In this document: positions 34,769 through 43,895 of the stretch, piece by piece
How the letters are laid out: every line of letters begins with the position of its first letter
Numbering within the stretch: the stretch's first letter is position 1
Origin: Dyadobacter sp. CY261
GTDB lineage: Bacteria; Bacteroidota; Bacteroidia; Cytophagales; Spirosomataceae
Direction: 5' to 3'
Assembly (NCBI RefSeq): GCF_021440085.1
Contig: NZ_JAKCPW010000001.1
Coordinates: 744,001 to 808,000 of the forward strand
DNA: 64,000 nucleotides
Program-made: the position numbers and the translations under genes
The notes under the pieces: model-generated
Told to the model about the DNA's origin: nothing
What the model saw: the letters and a program-made list of their open reading frames with translations, nothing else
The model's database searches: none

Positions 34769-37700
34769 ATGTGTTTCTCAAGACATCGTTGGTGGCTTAT
34801 GCTGCTGCTGGTATGGCTCAATGTGAATGAACTTATCGCACAGGATGTCCACGCCTATAAACTTTATTTGAAATCCGGCACACTCACGCCGGTTCCCAAC
34901 CTGGAAAACGCAGCGCAAAACGCCAGGCGGCTCCGGTCGGCGGGTGATCGCGAGGCCAGACTGGTCGTCATCCAGTTCTATGAAATCCCAGGCGAAGAAA
35001 CGGTGCGTTTGCTGGCAGCAGGCGGCATAGCGTTGCTTGAATACGTTCCCGACTACGCCTACACAGCCACGGTGGGTGCCAACCTGGATGTCGATCTGCT
35101 CAGGATGGCAAAAGCGCGTTCGGTTATAGAACTCGAGCCCCGGCACAAAATCCAACCAGCGCTTTTGGAAGCGAATGCGCCGCCGCACGCGGTGAAGGAA
35201 CGGGGCAAGGTGGACGTGCGGATGGGCTACATCAAGTCCATCACATTCGATGGGCTGAAAAAAAGACTGGATTCACTGGGCGTACAGTTGCTCTCGGAGG
35301 GATTGGTCAGCTATCAGCTGATCGATGTACGGGTCCCAGGCGAGAAGCTGCTGGTATTGGCGGGCTTGCCATGGGTGCAATATATCGAAGCGGTACCGCC
35401 CCCGGAAGTGCTGTTCAACGACAGGAGCGAGGCTGGAACGCGGGCGAATGTGCTGACATCGATGCTTGCAGGCCAGCGTGGACTCAATGGCGATGGCGTG
35501 GTGATCGGCATCGGCGACACGGGTAATCTGATGGATCATATCGATGTGAGCACGAAGCTCATCAGCAGTGAACCACAAAATAGTTACTGGCACGGCGTTC
35601 ATGTCGCGGGTATCGCTGCGGGAGCAGGTATTGTCAATGAAAAATACAGAGGTTACGCACCCAAAGCACTACTGGTGAAGCGGTCGAATTCCGATATTTG
35701 GAGGCAGGCTTCGTCGCTCGTCCGGGATTTCGGGATGGTTTTGGCTAGCAATGCTTATGGCGGCAGCGTGTGTCCAGAGTACGGGAATTATAGTTTCGAT
35801 TCTTACACGCTGGACAAGCAGGCCATTGATCTGCCCAACTTGCAGCAAGTATTTGCCGCCGGTAACAGCGCCCTGATAGCCTCCTGCGGCATTTTCATGG
35901 CTGGGTTTGGAAGCGTCATCGGCGGCTATATTTCCGCCAAAAACGTAATCAGCGTCGGAAACACCGGCACCGACGGCCTGATCGCCCCGGCGTCGAGTAG
36001 GGGACCTGTTCTCGATGGGCGCATTAAGCCCGAAATTATTGCGCCGGGTTCTGCCATTACTTCCACGGTTCCTGCCAACGCTTATGGAGCAGCTTCCGGC
36101 ACCAGCATGGCGGCACCTGCGGTTACCGGCGGGTTGGCATTGCTCTATCAGCGTTATCGGCAGTTGAATAATCAGTCCAACCCCAAAAATATGCTCATGA
36201 AGGCGCTTATTTGTAATGGCGCCACCGACAAGGGCTTGCCAGGGCCCGACTTTACCTATGGTTTCGGGCTGATGAATTTATTACGGTCGGTTACAATGCT
36301 GGAAAAAGCTTCGTACTTCAATGGTCGGATCGCGCATCAGGCACATGACGGTTACGAGATAATGGTGCCATCCAACACAGCGCTTGTGAAAATCATGCTG
36401 TACTGGAACGACCCGGCGCCTTCCATGCTCGGCGCCAAGACCCTGGTCAATGACCTCGACCTGAAAGTAATCCGGCCAGGCAATGCGGAAACACTTCCTT
36501 CGTTCCCCCGGCCGGGTACGCCTGATGTGGCTGCCGTAGAAGGTGTGGATACGGTCAATAATATCGAGCAGATTGTCCTGCAAAGTCCTGCGACCGGCAC
36601 TTACTTGATAAATATCTCGGGTACGAAAGTCCCTAGCGGCACTCAGGAGTACTTTTTAGTATACGATATCATCGAAACGTCGGCTGTGCTGACGCATCCC
36701 GTGGGTAGTGAAAAATTTACCAAAAGCGATGTGATCGACATTACCTGGGATAGCTATGGCAATGCCGAAAGCACATTCTCCGTAGCATACAGTTTGAACG
36801 ACGGCACTTCCTGGACTACCATCAACGCGGCGGTACCGGCGGGTATCAACAGGCTCAGCTGGACAGTGCCGAATGCGTCGACTACCAATGCCAAAATCCG
36901 CATTACCCAAAATAGCACCGGCGTTGTCAAGGAAAGCGCCGGGTTTGCAATCATAGGCGTGCCGGTAATTACGCTGTCGGCAAACCAGTGCGAAAGTTAC
37001 GCGGCTGTTCAGTGGACCGCGGTGAGCGGGGCTACCGACTATGAGGTAATGCGGCTCGCGGGCAATGAAATGCGTTCCGTGGCGGTAACCAGCGAATTGA
37101 AATACGTATTGAGCGGCCTTTCCCGCGACTCGACCTATTATATTTCTGTAAGGCCACGGAAAAACGGCGTCCCTGGCCGCAGGGCGTTGGCCATCAGCCG
37201 TAAACCCGACTCCGGTACTTGCCAGGGCATTATTCCCGAAGCGGACCTCGCTGTTGACGCAATCATTTCCCCTGTAAACTCGGGCAGGCTGTTCACTTCT
37301 TCGGTCCTTACCCAATCCCAGGTGGTGAAAGTTGGGATCAAAAACTTGTACGATAAGCCATTGACCCAATCGTTTCAGGTGGGCTATGCCGTGGGAGAAG
37401 CAGATGCGCCTGTCCATTGGGAAACCGTAGAAACGGACATTGCGGCCAATGGCTATCTGGAATATACTTTTACCCAAACGGTCAATATGCTCAGGACCGG
37501 TTCGTATCCGCTTACGGTGTCGGTGAAGTCGCAGGGCGATCCTTTGGCCTCGAATAACCAGAAATCAGTTTTGATCCGACAACTGGCCAACGACCCGGTC
37601 AATCTGCCCTTTTTCGACGATCTTGAAGTGGTTCAGGGCAATGAGATTTATGCCAATAAAATGGGCATCGCTGGCACCGATCGCTATGACTTTTCACAGG

Positions 37701-40090
37701 AGCGCGATTTGGGTAGGTTAAGAACTTCCACCGGCGATCCCGTGCTGGCTTATTCCGGGACAAAGGCATTTACCGTGGATGCCAATAACTGGACAAACTC
37801 ATCATATCCGACCGCTCTGGACGCGACTTATAATCTCGCCGCCTATCATTCCGACCGCGATGAGATCCGTTTGACGTTCAGGTACAGGATGTATGCAACT
37901 TCGGTCCAGAACTGGCCTTTGCGGGTTTACATTCGCGGAAAGGATACTGATCAGTGGATATCGGCGCTGGAAAGCAGCTCTATTCCTTACTTTACCCGCG
38001 ATAACAATTACTTGCTGATTTCCATTGACGTAAGCAACATTTTAAAGCAGAACGTGAAGGATTTCTCGACCAGTTTCCAGGTAAGGTGGGAGCAGGCTTT
38101 CAGATATCCGGCGCAATCGGATGGGGCGACAATCGACGATATCCGTTTGTTCACCACCACGAGTGATATGGAGGTGGCGAGCGTTAAAGTTTCCGGAATG
38201 CCTTCTTGCGATTCGAATGGTTATCAGGCATATAGTGCATTGATAAAAAATAATAGTTCGGTCGACTCATTCCGGGTGCCATTCGAAGCGCATATTAACG
38301 GAGCACCGATTTATGTCGGCTTCGTGCCCGTTGTGAGGGCCGGACGCGACACCCTTGTTACCTTTGATTTTTCTTCGACCCACGATCTCAATATCGACAG
38401 GAATATTAAGGTGGTGGTTAAGAAAACATTTGATACAAATTCAGGAAATGATTTTTCTACCACAATCAGGAAAGGCGTTCAAGGGATTTCCACCTTCCCT
38501 TATCTGGAAGACTTTGAAAACGGAGCCGGAGGATGGTACACGTCTGATGCTAATCCTTTGTGGGCATTTGGAACTCCTTCTAATGGAAAAGTGAAGGAGG
38601 CTGCGAGTGGTAAAAGGGCGTGGTCTGCCCGGGCAGGCGGGGCCAGCGAGGTGGTGTCTTATCTGTATTCCCCTTGTTTCGCAATGAATGGAATGGCCCA
38701 GCCTACGCTGAGTTTCAGTGCATCTATCGATCTGGCTATCTGCTCGGGCGGCACGTGTGATATTGCTTATGTAGAGTATAATGTGAGTGGAAATACCTGG
38801 ATGCGGCTCGGGGCGATCAATAGTGGTACTAACTGGTTCAATTCCCGACAGGAAAATGCAGACGCCTGGAATGTGCAGGACTATACCAGATGGCATGTGG
38901 CAACTGTGCCAATCCCCAACGACTTCCCCGGAGGATACGTCCGGTTTCGTTTTGTGATCAAAACCAAGGCGCCTTCCGGCCGGGCGGGAATAGCGATTGA
39001 CGATATCCATCTTTACGACTTACAGGCAATGGTATATTACAGCAATACAACCGACAACACGACGCTGTCGGGGGAGCTCTTCGGAAACCAGTGGGTCCCA
39101 TACGAGCTCTATAATTCAATGCTTGTAGCCATTAACCCCAACGGGCAAACAATGGGCCAGGTTTTGGTGAGGACGTATCTCGACAATGGAGCGACGCGCA
39201 TTCAGAACCGGCAGTATTATTCCGGAAGAAGCTACACCATTAAGACGGCACAATCCAGCTACGAGCGACCGATCGGTGTGCGGCTTTATATGACGGACGA
39301 GGAATCGGAGCGGCTCATTAATGCACCCGAGAAATCCGGGATAGCGAAGCCGGGTTCGGCTTATGATTTGGCCATTACCAAATATTCTGGTGACAACGAG
39401 GATGGAATCATTTCTAACAACGGTAGCGTGGTATGGTCGTATGTGCCCAGCTCGGAGGTCAAAAAAGTGCCTTATGCGCAGGGGTATTATCTTGAATTTG
39501 CGACAAAAACCTTATCCGAGTTCTGGTTTGCCAAAGAGTTTGTCGGCCCGGGAACCGCATTGCCAGTCAGACTGGCCAGTTTCTTGGCCAAAGCTGATGG
39601 GAATACCACGCGCCTGGAATGGTTGACGGCCGAGGAAAAAAATGCGGACCATTTCGAAATCGAGCGCAGCGCGGATGCGCTTACATGGGGCACATTGCCC
39701 GGTCAGATACCAGCGGCAAACGAAGGGAGAAGCCGGTACAATGCCACCGATGAGTTGCCGACAGCCGGCGTGAACTACTACCGGCTAAAAATGGTCGATA
39801 TGGACCGGACCTTTGCATACAGCCAGATCGTCTCCGTCGATTTTGGCAATCAGGAAGGCGCGTCCGTGGTGCTGTTCCCTAACCCGGTCACCGACAAGTT
39901 GAACATCCGCACCGGCAACCGCCGACTGGCGAAAGTGAGCCTGTATTCTCAATCAGGCCATGAGGTATACAGTGTCGGCGCAAACAACCATTCGTTGGAC
40001 GTCGCCCAACTGGTTCCGGGAGTGCATTGGGTCACGATCCATTATGCCGACGGCACGCAGAGCAGCCATAAGATCGTGATCGTACATTAA
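34769..40090 (+). CDS. Giant secreted S8 subtilisin-like protease with type IX sorting domain
   Basis: 1773 residues from the ATG at 34769, chosen because it begins a signal peptide (RHRWWLMLLLVWLNVNELIA); an upstream in-frame start would leave 23 residues before it. After a prodomain-like region, the S8 catalytic domain spans about 235-510: D250 in GIGDTGN, H275 in YWHGVHVAGIAAG, N366 in FAAGNS and S446 in ASGTSMAAP. Downstream come a galactose-binding-like segment, an Ig/fibronectin-type domain, CARDB-like and MAM/jelly-roll-like domains, and a C-terminal sorting domain (LFPNPVTDKLNIRTGNR to SSHKIVIVH). It should be exported by Sec, then across the outer membrane by the type IX system. Confidence 0.92.
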   Translation: MCFSRHRWWLMLLLVWLNVNELIAQDVHAYKLYLKSGTLTPVPNLENAAQNARRLRSAGDREARLVVIQFYEIPGEETVRLLAAGGIALLEYVPDYAYTATVGANLDVDLLRMAKARSVIELEPRHKIQPALLEANAPPHAVKERGKVDVRMGYIKSITFDGLKKRLDSLGVQLLSEGLVSYQLIDVRVPGEKLLVLAGLPWVQYIEAVPPPEVLFNDRSEAGTRANVLTSMLAGQRGLNGDGVVIGIGDTGNLMDHIDVSTKLISSEPQNSYWHGVHVAGIAAGAGIVNEKYRGYAPKALLVKRSNSDIWRQASSLVRDFGMVLASNAYGGSVCPEYGNYSFDSYTLDKQAIDLPNLQQVFAAGNSALIASCGIFMAGFGSVIGGYISAKNVISVGNTGTDGLIAPASSRGPVLDGRIKPEIIAPGSAITSTVPANAYGAASGTSMAAPAVTGGLALLYQRYRQLNNQSNPKNMLMKALICNGATDKGLPGPDFTYGFGLMNLLRSVTMLEKASYFNGRIAHQAHDGYEIMVPSNTALVKIMLYWNDPAPSMLGAKTLVNDLDLKVIRPGNAETLPSFPRPGTPDVAAVEGVDTVNNIEQIVLQSPATGTYLINISGTKVPSGTQEYFLVYDIIETSAVLTHPVGSEKFTKSDVIDITWDSYGNAESTFSVAYSLNDGTSWTTINAAVPAGINRLSWTVPNASTTNAKIRITQNSTGVVKESAGFAIIGVPVITLSANQCESYAAVQWTAVSGATDYEVMRLAGNEMRSVAVTSELKYVLSGLSRDSTYYISVRPRKNGVPGRRALAISRKPDSGTCQGIIPEADLAVDAIISPVNSGRLFTSSVLTQSQVVKVGIKNLYDKPLTQSFQVGYAVGEADAPVHWETVETDIAANGYLEYTFTQTVNMLRTGSYPLTVSVKSQGDPLASNNQKSVLIRQLANDPVNLPFFDDLEVVQGNEIYANKMGIAGTDRYDFSQERDLGRLRTSTGDPVLAYSGTKAFTVDANNWTNSSYPTALDATYNLAAYHSDRDEIRLTFRYRMYATSVQNWPLRVYIRGKDTDQWISALESSSIPYFTRDNNYLLISIDVSNILKQNVKDFSTSFQVRWEQAFRYPAQSDGATIDDIRLFTTTSDMEVASVKVSGMPSCDSNGYQAYSALIKNNSSVDSFRVPFEAHINGAPIYVGFVPVVRAGRDTLVTFDFSSTHDLNIDRNIKVVVKKTFDTNSGNDFSTTIRKGVQGISTFPYLEDFENGAGGWYTSDANPLWAFGTPSNGKVKEAASGKRAWSARAGGASEVVSYLYSPCFAMNGMAQPTLSFSASIDLAICSGGTCDIAYVEYNVSGNTWMRLGAINSGTNWFNSRQENADAWNVQDYTRWHVATVPIPNDFPGGYVRFRFVIKTKAPSGRAGIAIDDIHLYDLQAMVYYSNTTDNTTLSGELFGNQWVPYELYNSMLVAINPNGQTMGQVLVRTYLDNGATRIQNRQYYSGRSYTIKTAQSSYERPIGVRLYMTDEESERLINAPEKSGIAKPGSAYDLAITKYSGDNEDGIISNNGSVVWSYVPSSEVKKVPYAQGYYLEFATKTLSEFWFAKEFVGPGTALPVRLASFLAKADGNTTRLEWLTAEEKNADHFEIERSADALTWGTLPGQIPAANEGRSRYNATDELPTAGVNYYRLKMVDMDRTFAYSQIVSVDFGNQEGASVVLFPNPVTDKLNIRTGNRRLAKVSLYSQSGHEVYSVGANNHSLDVAQLVPGVHWVTIHYADGTQSSHKIVIVH

Positions 40091-40223
40091 CATAAACCAC
40101 GCAGCTAACAGGTAGCGGAGCTGTTGTCGAAGTACCATCAGATTTAAATTGCCAAAATTGTGACGATCGGTTACCTCGGTTTCAGTTTATATGGTTTAAT
40201 TGCAAAAAAGACCATATCCTCCC

Positions 40224-41543
40224 ATGAAACCATTTCTGACGCTGATCGTCGCATTGATTGCTACTTTTTCCGCATCCGCCCAGCAAGTCAACACTGCCGA
40301 TCTCGACCGGTTATTCGATAGCCTGTCTATCCACAACAAAGCCATGGCCAGCGTGTTGTTGACCCACAAGGGTGTCAAAGTGTACGAGCGCGCTGTTGGG
40401 TATGCAGTTATTGACAGCGCCCATCAGGTAAAAGCGACCCCTGCCACGCGTTACCGCATCGGGTCTATTACCAAGACTTTCACTGCCACGATGATCATGC
40501 AGCTCGCGGAAGAGAAGAAGCTGTCCTTGAATACACATTTGGACAAATATTTCCCAGCCATTCCCAACGCGTCCCAGATTACCATTGAAATGATGCTGCG
40601 CCACCGTAGTGGCATTCACAATTTCACCGACGACGACACCTACTGGAAGTCGATGACCAAGCCCATGACCCGGGCTGAAATGCTGGCGAATTTTGCCAAA
40701 AACAAACCTGACTTTGCACCCGACGCGGAAGCCAGATACAGCAATACGAACTATGTGCTGCTGGGTTATATCCTGGAAGACATCACCAGGAAATCGTATG
40801 AAAAGAACTTGCAACAACGCATTCTGTCTCGTATTGGATTAAAGGATACCCGTTTCGGTGGCAAGATCGACCCTGCGCAGGGCGACGCTCTTTCTTACAC
40901 GGCTTCGAAAGGCTGGGAAAAAAGTACAGAAACAGATTTGAGCCAGCCAGGCGCAGCCGGGGCCATTGTATCGACGCCCGCGGATGTTACCACTTTTATT
41001 CAGGCACTTTTCGACGGTAAGTTCGTATCAAAAGAAAGCCTTCACGAAATGACGAAAATGGTCGATGTTTTTGGCATAGGGTTGGTTAATATGCCTTTTT
41101 ATCAAAAGAAAGGTTACGGCCATACAGGTGGTTTGGACGGTTTTCATGGTGCGGTGGTTTACTTTCCGAGTGACAGCCTAGCCGCCGCAGTCTTCGCGAA
41201 CGGGGTCGACTATGGCTTGAACGACATGCTCATTGCCGTATTGAGTGCTTATTTCAAAGTGCCGGTCACCATCCCTGATTTCTCAACCGCTGCAACGCGC
41301 CCCGAAGAACTGGAAGCCTATGTGGGCGAGTATTCGAGCAAGCAAATCCCTTTGAAAATGACCATTAGCCGTAAGGACAACCAGTTGTTCGGCCAGGCAA
41401 CCGGCCAGCCGTCATTCCGGCTTACACCTGTGAAGAAAGATGTTTTTAAGTTCGATACGGCAGGTGTGACGATGGAATTCAAACCTGCGGAAAATGCATT
41501 GACGCTCACGCAGGCCGGACAGGTTTATCTCTTTACTAAGTGA
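40224..41543 (+). CDS. Serine hydrolase of the beta-lactamase/DD-peptidase fold
   Basis: 439 residues from the ATG at 40224. Signal peptide 1-19 (FLTLIVALIATFSASA). The class C penicillin-binding fold is shown by SxxK in YRIGSITKTFTA, the YxN triad in ARYSNTNYVLLG, and HTG in GYGHTGGLDGFHG. A C-terminal domain of about 100 residues (DUF3471-like barrel, EAYVGEYSSKQIPLKMTIS) follows. Relatives include D-aminopeptidases, esterases and class C-like proteins; true beta-lactamase activity is not implied. It is exported to the periplasm. Confidence 0.9.
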   Translation: MKPFLTLIVALIATFSASAQQVNTADLDRLFDSLSIHNKAMASVLLTHKGVKVYERAVGYAVIDSAHQVKATPATRYRIGSITKTFTATMIMQLAEEKKLSLNTHLDKYFPAIPNASQITIEMMLRHRSGIHNFTDDDTYWKSMTKPMTRAEMLANFAKNKPDFAPDAEARYSNTNYVLLGYILEDITRKSYEKNLQQRILSRIGLKDTRFGGKIDPAQGDALSYTASKGWEKSTETDLSQPGAAGAIVSTPADVTTFIQALFDGKFVSKESLHEMTKMVDVFGIGLVNMPFYQKKGYGHTGGLDGFHGAVVYFPSDSLAAAVFANGVDYGLNDMLIAVLSAYFKVPVTIPDFSTAATRPEELEAYVGEYSSKQIPLKMTISRKDNQLFGQATGQPSFRLTPVKKDVFKFDTAGVTMEFKPAENALTLTQAGQVYLFTK

Positions 41544-41649
41544 TTTGCTATTGAATATGATAGGTATGTGAAATTTAGTATGTTAGCGGTTGTCAAACCG
41601 TTACATATTTTGGTAACAAGCCCTTTGCTGTCAAACATCCATCCAGCCT

Positions 41650-42927
41650 ATGTCTTCAACCAGCGAAACCACCAAAAAGGCGCTCCGCGCTATGAGCGCC
41701 CTGCAAGACCTTGAACAATTATTGGAAGACATCAAAAACAAGCCGGTATCCAAAGACCCGCCGGAGAGCTTACCCGCCGAAGTACCGGTCTCTTCCTACG
41801 GAACCAGGAAAAGGCTTGAATTTCTGTCGAAAAAAGCGAACGGCGATTTTCCTTATTTAAGCGGAGGGAAGGCATTTGAGGACCTGTCGCGGCTGGAAGG
41901 GAATATTGAAAATTACATAGGCATGTCGATGGTACCCACGGGGGTTATCGGCCCGGTGTCGGTGCTGGGATCCATGGCCAAAGGTGATTTCTATATTCCG
42001 CTGGCGACGAGCGAGGGCAGCCTGCTGGCGTCCTATCATCGCGGCGCAAGGGCGTGCTATCTGGCGGGAGGGGCCACATCGGTATGCCTCATCGACGGCG
42101 TTCAGCGGTCGCCGGTTTTTAAGTTCGATAACCTGGGTAGCCTCGGAAAGTTCCTGGTATGGATACTGGGCCAGATCGATGAGTTCCGCAATATTACCGA
42201 GTCGGCCAGCCGCTATGCGAAGCTGATTGACCTGAAAACCAATATTGAAGGCAACCATCTCATCCTCACTTTCGAATACCACACCGGCGACGCTTCCGGG
42301 CAGAACATGGTCACGATCTGCACCAACGCCATTTGCCAATATATCATTGAAAATGCCCCTGTTCAGCCTAAATTCTGGTTTATAGAAAGTAATTTTTCGG
42401 GGGATAAAAAGGCGACGTCGCAATCGTTCGCGAATGTTAGGGGTAAAAAGATCACCGCCGAAATTACGTTGCCGCGCAAAATTGTCGGCGAAGTGCTCAA
42501 AACTACACCCGAAGCTATGGCTGAATACTGGCGGTCGTCCACGATCGGTACCATTCAGAGCGGTGCCATTGGTGCACAAGGGCATTATGCCAATGGACTG
42601 ACTGCCTTGTTTATTGCCACCGGGCAGGATGTTGCCTGCGTGTCGGAGGCGTCGGTAGGTATAACCCGCATGGAATTGACCGGCGACGGCGGTCTTTATG
42701 TGTCGGTTACCTTGCCGAACCTGATCGTAGGAACGGTAGGTGGCGGTACATCGCTGCCGACGCAGAGGGAATGTCTGGAACTGCTGGGCTGCTACGGCGC
42801 TGGTAACACCCGGAAATTCGCAGAAATTTGCGGTGCGCTGGTGCTTGCCGGCGAAATCTCGATTGCCGCAGCACTTTCGGCCGGGCAGTTTTCGGCCGCG
42901 CACCAGAAATTCGGGCGGAAGAAATGA
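41650..42927 (+). CDS. Class I-type hydroxymethylglutaryl-CoA reductase
   Basis: 425 residues. HMG-CoA reductase makes mevalonate from HMG-CoA with two NAD(P)H. All four catalytic residues of the family are visible: E122 in ATSEGSLLAS, K253 in SGDKKATS, D327 in ATGQDVACV and H418 in FSAAHQKFG. The cofactor loop DASGQN is at 214-219, and EVLKTTPEAM and LPNLIVGTVGGGTSLP match the eukaryote/archaeal-like class I pattern more than class II. No other mevalonate-pathway gene is in the window. It is the first gene of a seven-gene overlapping operon, its stop overlapping the UbiA start as ATGA. It may make mevalonate or reduce a related acyl-CoA to an alcohol. Confidence 0.9.
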   Translation: MSSTSETTKKALRAMSALQDLEQLLEDIKNKPVSKDPPESLPAEVPVSSYGTRKRLEFLSKKANGDFPYLSGGKAFEDLSRLEGNIENYIGMSMVPTGVIGPVSVLGSMAKGDFYIPLATSEGSLLASYHRGARACYLAGGATSVCLIDGVQRSPVFKFDNLGSLGKFLVWILGQIDEFRNITESASRYAKLIDLKTNIEGNHLILTFEYHTGDASGQNMVTICTNAICQYIIENAPVQPKFWFIESNFSGDKKATSQSFANVRGKKITAEITLPRKIVGEVLKTTPEAMAEYWRSSTIGTIQSGAIGAQGHYANGLTALFIATGQDVACVSEASVGITRMELTGDGGLYVSVTLPNLIVGTVGGGTSLPTQRECLELLGCYGAGNTRKFAEICGALVLAGEISIAAALSAGQFSAAHQKFGRKK

Positions 42928-43895
42928 GGCTGCCGGTCCAGGGAAATGAGTTCAGCGATGCGAGGGAGAACAATGCCATGTTCTTCTGGCGGTTTTATAT
43001 TTATCAAAAAGAGCGTTTTCCCGTACTGGGGCACGGGTTGCTGGTAGCGGCATTCAGTTTTTCGGCAATTTCCTATTCGCGGATATGCCGGGGCGCCCAA
43101 GGTTTTGTGGACGGTTCCATTTTCGCCGTCGGTATTTTTACAACCATTTCACTTTTTCTGCTGGTCAGGATTTTTGACGAGTTCAAAGACGCGGAGGATG
43201 ACGCCCGTTTCCGTAAAGGGCTGCCTGTTCCGCGCGGGCTTGTGTCGTATCGCGAGCTTGTGATCATGGGCATTGCCGTAGCTGTAGCGCAGGTGCTCGT
43301 GAACCTGTTTTTCTTTCCCAAAATGCTTTCTATTTACGCGGTAGTGATAGGTTATCTGCTGTTGATGGGCAAAGAGTTTTATTTGGCCGAATGGTTGAAA
43401 AAACATCAGTTCTGGTATGTAACGTCGCATATGTTCATCATTCCGCTCATCGACATTTATGCGAGCGGGCTCGACTGGCTGCTGGCGGGCGTGAAAGCGC
43501 CAACGGGGCTGATTTTCTTTTTCGCGGTGTCCTATATGAATGGTATTGTGCTGGAAGTAGGGCGGAAGATGCGCGCACCCGGCCAGGAATCGGAAGGGGT
43601 ATTGACCTATACTTCCATGCTGGGTACTAGTCGGGCAATTGGCCTGTGGCTTATCGTGCTGGCCGTGACGCTGTTGCTGAGCATTGCGGCCTCGGTGTTT
43701 GCGGGTTATGGAAATGTGGTGCTGGTTATGCTGGTGATCGTTTTCCTGGTTTGCGCAAGTCCGGCTGTTCTTTTTCTGCGTGACAAAACGGTCAAGCTTT
43801 CAAAAATGATCGAATATGCATCGGCTGCCTGGACGATCTCGATGTACCTGATTTTGGGCGGAGGGCCGATGATCTCAAAACTGCTGTTTCATTGA
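42924..43895 (+). CDS. UbiA-family membrane prenyltransferase
   Basis: 323 residues from the ATG at 42924, which overlaps the HMG-CoA reductase stop. About eight membrane helices. The first Asp-rich motif reads RIFDEFKDAEDDARFRKGLP (D85, D89, D92, D93), binding prenyl diphosphate through magnesium. The second is altered: NGIVLEVGRKMRAPGQE (206-222) stands where DxxxD is usual. UbiA enzymes attach a prenyl chain to an aromatic ring, glycerol phosphate or another acceptor inside the membrane. The partner genes suggest an isoprenoid lipid product. Acceptor and chain length are unknown. Confidence 0.85.
   Translation: MRLPVQGNEFSDARENNAMFFWRFYIYQKERFPVLGHGLLVAAFSFSAISYSRICRGAQGFVDGSIFAVGIFTTISLFLLVRIFDEFKDAEDDARFRKGLPVPRGLVSYRELVIMGIAVAVAQVLVNLFFFPKMLSIYAVVIGYLLLMGKEFYLAEWLKKHQFWYVTSHMFIIPLIDIYASGLDWLLAGVKAPTGLIFFFAVSYMNGIVLEVGRKMRAPGQESEGVLTYTSMLGTSRAIGLWLIVLAVTLLLSIAASVFAGYGNVVLVMLVIVFLVCASPAVLFLRDKTVKLSKMIEYASAAWTISMYLILGGGPMISKLLFH

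Noticed and set aside
36656..37477. 273-codon open frame on the minus strand inside the protease gene
   Set aside because: Antisense to a clear protease coding region; no recognisable domain.
40224..41543. Interpretation as a beta-lactamase resistance gene
   Set aside because: The motifs define the serine hydrolase fold only, and the extra C-terminal domain is typical of non-lactamase relatives.
41857..42903. Long open frame of 348 codons on the minus strand
   Set aside because: It lies wholly antisense to HMG-CoA reductase, has no family motif and unusual composition. It is a codon-bias shadow.
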